Source of the DNA: Asterella californica
Lineage: Eukaryota; Streptophyta; Marchantiopsida; Marchantiales; Aytoniaceae
DNA: 64,000 nucleotides
Assembly (NCBI GenBank): GCA_036924285.1
Contig: JAYKYS010000016.1
Location: 5,146,001-5,210,000, forward strand
Direction of reading: 5' to 3'
Made by a program: the position numbers and the translations under genes. Within the stretch, counting starts at the first letter, position 1. Each line of letters opens with the position of its first letter. Below the pieces are notes generated by a model. It saw nothing but the letters and a program-made list of their open reading frames with translations. It was not told the origin of the DNA and did not search any database. Of the stretch, positions 59,459 to 64,000 are shown piece by piece.

Positions 59459-61430
59459 ACGGGTCGAGTTACCCAGTGAACAACCTTCAGAAGCCGGGTA
59501 GATTATTCTTCCAGGTGCTGCTACTTGAGCAGTGGAGTTGGAAAGTCTACTTGCGGGAACCTCAAGTGAGGCAGTGCTGAAGGTGACCTGACTTGTATTT
59601 GTCTTTATGGTTATTGATACGGTTCTCAGGGGTTCTTGTTTCTCAGTTCTCAATTTTACTTTTTAATTTCTCTTTTGCTACTTTTGATGTTTAGGTCCGC
59701 TCGCAGATGTCGCCGTACTACTTTTGAAATGGTTGTTACTCAAACCTTCGGTGATGACTTGGATAGAAGTCTAATTTCGCGGCCCTTCACTTATATGTTC
59801 CGTTGTACTACAGTACATTTTGTGTTGTTGATTGCCAGACACTCTCCGGATGATATCAAATACTCGTAACCTCAAAGGTTCGAATAACACGTTTACATGT
59901 TTGTTAACAGGATGATAATGAGGTTGGAGCTGGCAACCATTCAGATTTAGTAGCCTGGGTGGTTGTGCCGAGAATTGTTTCAGTAACTTCGTGTTTAGTC
60001 TCTTACGGCTCTGGGTAACACTTCAGGTGAGTTGTCACGAAAATTTTGGCCGTCGCCTAAAGTTGAGTAGAAAACATACCGAAAGTAGTAGGTTATATTG
60101 GTAATGTAGGAAGAATGAACGGTTATGGACCAGGTGAGGGTTGTTTCTCGTGGATTTGTTGGCAAGCTCAAGGGGAGGACTCAGAGATTAGAGACAAAGC
60201 CATGAGGGAGATAGATCATTACATAAATGTACTGGAAGATGATATGTATCAATAAGGATATGTCCATGAAGGAACTCTTACACAAACGGGCGGTATGTTA
60301 ATCTGAGTGATGAGCGGTATGTTAATGAGCATCTTTGGCGAATTCAAGATGACGCAATCGTTGGACAAAGCACATGGTCGCCTGACGAGCTGAGAATAGT
60401 CGAGCACACAGATGCTTATGGTGTCACTAAATTAGACTTTCTTTCTTGACAGTCAGTCTACTAAAATAGTTGATTTATGTTGTGAATAGTTGGAAATTCC
60501 AGCACTTCCATTCGGACAGTCCGTGGCAACAGCCATTCTCAAGCTAAACATAATGAAATATGTTTCTCTACCGGAACCGTTTAGTAGAGAAATTCATAAG
60601 GTGATGGTTGATAATTAGATGAGCGTACAGTATGGATAATCTCTTGCATTGATACAGAACTGTTTGCGACATAGTGTTGCAAAAATATGTGTCGTTAGTT
60701 TGTGGAACTCGTGTAGCTTTATAGTCAGGTTGGTCCTAATTGTAAGTGATTTTAGCAGCTGGTTGGACGAAGAAGATCAATTATCAGACACTGGTGTGGT
60801 TGGAACACAAGGTGAAATAATTCCAGTGTCTAGTAGACGTTGAAATATTGGGTTGTCGTAGTATGAGTTATTCCTTGATAGAGCAGTGGAAATCCGAAAC
60901 CATAAAATCCGTTACTGGAGTTATGAAACTGTGTAAACGGTGTACCTTAAAGGTTAAGCGAAATGGTATTAAGGTCTGGGAGGACCTCGTAGCTGGTACT
61001 TATGGCTACGGACTTACAAAGCTTGCCATGAATTCTTAGTTCAACCACAAGTGTGGCTACATTAGCGGTAGGGATAAGTGGATCTGACTCGGGGGGCTCT
61101 GTAAGATTTGTGTCAAGATGATAATTGAGCATGTAATGTACCCTTCAGGGTATTGAAATGAGCAGCATATGATAAGTTTCAAAGCAGACTATGATATTTT
61201 CATTTTGATATCAAAAGGCTGAGGAAAATACTGTAGAAACGAAGATGAATGAGAACCTTGGAAAAGAATATTTTTGTTGCAGTGACAATGCAGCACTCTA
61301 TAATGATATTTCTCTGTCGACAAATGTCAACCAGTTTGCAATCTGATTGAATTTCGTCGATATCCGATTAAATTTCGTCGATCCGACGTATTATCGCGAT
61401 TTTGTTCAGATACAGGTAATCTTTATTGGA
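59459..61430. other. Spacer without supported genes
   Basis: Follows the ERA-like stop. There are short ORFs only (up to 77 codons), no domain, and no splice-linked series. The first 300-400 bp are likely the 3' untranslated region. Confidence 0.35.
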
Positions 61431-61479
61431 GCCGGAAAAATAAATATGCGAGAGGAGGTTAGCCAATATCCATTCCAAG

Positions 61480-61960
61480 CTAACCACTTGGCACAAGCTG
61501 GCTAGTGGCTTGTCTTGCTAGCCACTCGCTCGAAGGCTGATTACAAGGCTAGCCAATAGCTGGCTAGCCACTCGTTCGAAGACGAGTCTGAAGTCTGGCT
61601 ACAAGTTGGTCAATGGCTGGTCAGGAACGACTAGCCACTGGCCAGCCTATAGGATGGCTGGTCAGGAACGGTCAGCCATTGGCTAACTTTCTGACGAGCC
61701 TTCTTCTTGGTCAGCCATTGGCCAGCCTTCTGGCGAGCTTGTAGGATGACTGGTCAGGAACGGCCAACCTTCTGGCCAGCCTATAGGGTGGTTGGCAAGG
61801 AACGGTCAACCATTGGTCAGCCTTCTGACGAGCCTCCTTCCTGGCCAGCCATTGACCAGCCATTGGTCAACCTTCTGGCAAGCTTGTAAGCTGGCTGGCC
61901 AGGAACGGCCAGCCACTGACCAGCCTTCTGGTCAGCCTAAAGGGTGGCTAGCCAGAAGAC
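61480..61960. repeat. Degenerate GGCCAGCC/GGCTGGTC array
   Basis: Dozens of short variants of GGCTGGTCAGGAACGG, CAGCCATTGG and CCAGCCTTCTGG occur in irregular tandem order. The words are partly self-complementary; for example GGCTGGCC (61893-61900) and GGCCAGCC (61907-61914) form a perfect 8-bp hairpin over 6 bases. The two ORFs through it (61707-61889, 61792-62166) are repeat translations without a domain. Confidence 0.85.
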
Positions 61961-61964
61961 TCTT

Positions 61965-62049
61965 TGATAGGAGAGCTGCACTATTGGCGGCTCTCCTATC
62001 AGAGAGGAGGTTCGAGAGGGGGTTGGAGAGGAGGTTTTTCTCTCGAACC
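61965..62049. repeat. Two consecutive perfect hairpins at the array edge
   Basis: Hairpin 1: TGATAGGAGAGC (61965-61976) with GCTCTCCTATCA (61990-62001), a 12-bp stem and 13-base loop. Hairpin 2: GGTTCGAGAG (62009-62018) with CTCTCGAACC (62040-62049), a 10-bp stem and 21-base loop. No T-run follows, so they are not simple terminators. They lie between the tandem array and the transposase-like region and may be part of a transposon end. Confidence 0.8.
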
Positions 62050-62456
62050 CCCAAGACGCTTTGGAGACTTAGATTTTATCTTCATTCAGTTTGTTCCTCT
62101 CTGATATTTTCTGATCTATTTTTCAGTTTGGTCTCTTCTTTAGTTTCAACCTCGGAAGGTTTTTAGAACTATAGTTTATTAGATAGAGTTTTTATAGAAA
62201 TTTCTTATGCATATTATCACATAGTTCTAAGTAGCACTTAGTCTATTTGGAGATTCTTTTGACATAATATATTTAGTGTAGAATTTGATTATTATTTTTT
62301 CTTTATAGATAACTTTTATTTATTTCTTTTTCTCACGTATGAGTATAGTTTTTCAGTGATATTATTTTGAACAGCTTGGTTATCACCGGCAAGTTTAGTT
62401 CGGACCTCTGGACGGATAGGTCAAACTTGATCAGCGAGGCTTTTTCACTGTACAGT

Positions 62457-62779
62457 ATGCCCCCCAGGGTTCATCTGCGAGGTCTGGAGATCGACACTTA
62501 CCTAGAGTATGTCCGGAGGTCCCGGGTGGGAAAGTGAGAGTGCCTGAATCGTTATTGCTTCGCTATGTACAGACTATGCGATTTTTAGGACCAGGTGCAG
62601 GTCATACCGCTGTGTTTCATTTTCTTTTCTCAACCGCCGCTGTTCGCATAGATCAGATGACGAGAGAAGCGCAGGTTAGGTTGGACGAGCTAGATATAAT
62701 TCCAGAGGAAGGTGATCTAGAAGGAGTTGTTATTCGGTCGGAGGATACCGAGTTTCATGCAGATCCTATCATATTGTGA
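62457..62779 (+). pseudogene. Broken ORF upstream of the DDE-like transposase region
   Basis: A frame reading VPESLLLRYVQTMRFLGPG and continuing to an acidic stretch (ELDIIPEEGDLEG) ends at 62779. A short ATG-initiated frame at 62457 (MPPRVHLRGLEIDTYLEYVR) overlaps it in another phase, so a frameshift or splice may separate them. It may be the N-terminal part of the downstream transposase or an unrelated TE gene. No domain is recognised. Confidence 0.3.
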
Positions 62780-63064
62780 GCTCTTGGCATTGATCATGTT
62801 TAGCATCAAGTACGGTTCAAGTTCAGCTAAATGTTTCTCTTTCAGTTTATACTTGAATGCAAAGTTGTGACATGATTAGAAATTGAATTTATTTGATCAT
62901 CGATGTTAGAACTTAGACACGATCATACTTGTGTGGTATTGTCATTTCTAAGATCGCTTTGATCTTTCCACATCAAACCCCTCTATGCTAGATTCGGCAC
63001 TCCTTTCTGAATCGATCCTTGATTCTCAAGTACCCAATGTCTTAAAGCCGCTCTTACTAGAGGA

Positions 63065-63109
63065 CATAGCTTCAGTTACACAGTGGTTCAAGGTGTAACT
63101 GAAGCTATG
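63065..63109. repeat. Perfect 17-bp inverted repeat, 11-base loop
   Basis: CATAGCTTCAGTTACAC at 63065-63081 and its exact reverse complement at 63093-63109 flank an 11-base loop. It sits about 30 bp before the ATG of the transposase-like ORF. Confidence 0.9.
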
Positions 63110-63138
63110 ATTACGGATTTGTAGACATTTCTAAGTTG

Positions 63139-63955
63139 ATGGAGTTATTCACTCTATTCAAGATGAGATGTCATCATTATGAGTGCGAGTTGACTTTCGA
63201 TCCTCCGGTAGTTTCATGTATCCATCACACCTACTCCTTGAAGCTTAGATGTCCACAAGGTGACACATTTGGATGGAGATCGATTGAGATGGAGTTATAT
63301 CACGGTGTTCCCGATGTGACTCACCGTTTTTATCATACTGGTTTGTGCGCCGGATTGAGATACGAACAACTAGATAGTTTATGTCGAGAGGTATGGTTAT
63401 TTTCAGTTTTGAGGTCTCATTTCTTTGGATTTCGGAATGAAAAAGATCGCTTCATAGGATAGATTCAAGCGACACTTGAAAGATGGATCATGAAGAAGGA
63501 GGAGGTCCAATCAGAAGTGCTTGCACAACATTTTCCTGACTTGAACGAGGCTCCTGTGGATGGTAAGTGCTCGAGCTTGTGCTTAGTTAGGAGGTTTTAT
63601 TGTGAAGGATGCAAGTTTTGATGAAGCAGTTTTTTAGGAGGATCTGACTTAGTTACCGGGTATTTTAGGCAACTTCGTGGTGTATGCTAATTTGAGATAC
63701 GACTCGACTAGAAATTGCTACAATGGGACATGTGCTTTCATCTCAGCAAATGACGGTAAAGTGATCGAGATGGTGAACATGACTCGGGTAGAGACTGAAA
63801 ACAACTCATGGTTGATTGAGGATCGAGTATTTGAGATGCGTATTCAGCAACTCATCTACATGAGCATAGTACCAAATGAGGTTGTACATGATGATAAGTC
63901 ATCAGTCGATGTCATTTTGTCTCATCATGAGATTGTTAGTGAGAAAGATCTATGA
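63139..63955 (+). pseudogene. DDE-type transposase remnant, Kolobok-like by motif (one intron, one stop)
   Basis: Frame 63139-63462 begins MELFTLFKMRCHHYECEL and has the layout of a Cys-pair region, a conserved CPQGDTFGW, then GLRYEQLDSLCREV. An in-frame TAG near 63460 interrupts it, but the same frame continues (IQATLERWIMKKEEV) to a strong gtaagt donor after 63562. The ttttag acceptor before 63669 restores the frame. After the intron the reading gives NLRYDSTRNCYNGTCAFIS and HDDKSSVD, likely catalytic Asp positions of a DDE nuclease of the type seen in Kolobok-like transposases. The expected second Cys of the first pair and the His of the GH motif are altered, consistent with decay. The C-terminus stops at 63955, close to the window edge. 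The family is assigned from memory of motif order only. Confidence 0.42.
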
Positions 63956-64000
63956 CACAAGTGCAAGAATGTAATCAAAAAAGTTCTTAGTAGAGGTGCA

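Overview
The window is nuclear DNA from a land plant. Three genes have GT-AG introns, in-frame splice joins and plant-type products: a mitoribosomal mS23-like protein, a GON4L-like nuclear protein and an ERA-like mitochondrial GTPase. A fourth is an intronless P-class PPR gene. The genes sit in long repeat-rich spacers. A Replitron-like HUH endonuclease ORF fits best with a non-seed plant (bryophyte, lycophyte or fern type), because that transposon group is reported as abundant there. The species cannot be named from this sequence.

Layout. 0-10.8 kb: mostly decayed repeats, including two diverged copies of a 1.5-1.8 kb unit (about 1.86-3.4 and 7.6-9.46 kb), a short tandem duplication near 5 kb, and one member of a dispersed repeat that recurs in a GON4L intron. 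10.87-12.46 kb (-): mS23-like gene, four exons. 12.5-17.9 kb: AT-rich spacer with a 190 bp tandem duplication. 17.9-19.6 kb (-): an unidentified, probably multi-exon gene, divergent from the PPR gene at 19.98-22.17 kb (+). 22.2-32.9 kb: gene-poor, with a tRNA-like/tandem-repeat block at 24.9-25.4 kb and several copies of a small hairpin-ended repeat between 26.7 and 30.7 kb. 32.99-33.39 kb (+): small three-helix membrane protein. 35.3-38.2 kb (-): Replitron-like element with direct repeats and a hairpin beside the ORF. 38.2-43.2 kb: AT-rich spacer with one orphan ORF. 43.27-52.55 kb (-): GON4L-like gene, ten coding exons, with a repeat inserted in one intron. 54.35-59.46 kb (+): ERA-like GTPase, eight coding exons, divergent from GON4L. 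61.4-62.05 kb: degenerate GGCCAGCC-rich array ending in two perfect hairpins. 62.4 kb to the end: a broken DDE-type transposase ORF that runs off or close to the window edge.

Two genes act on the small subunit of the mitochondrial ribosome (mS23 as a structural protein, ERA-like GTPase as an assembly factor), and the PPR protein probably acts on organelle RNA. They are 20-40 kb apart, and the sequence gives no sign of co-regulation. The most unusual content is mobile: the HUH-family ORF, the dispersed hairpin repeats that could be short non-autonomous elements, and the DDE transposase remnant. All exon models were read by eye from splice motifs and reading-frame continuity. They are internally consistent (CDS totals of 474, 5271 and 1542 bp, all divisible by three) but not confirmed by transcripts.
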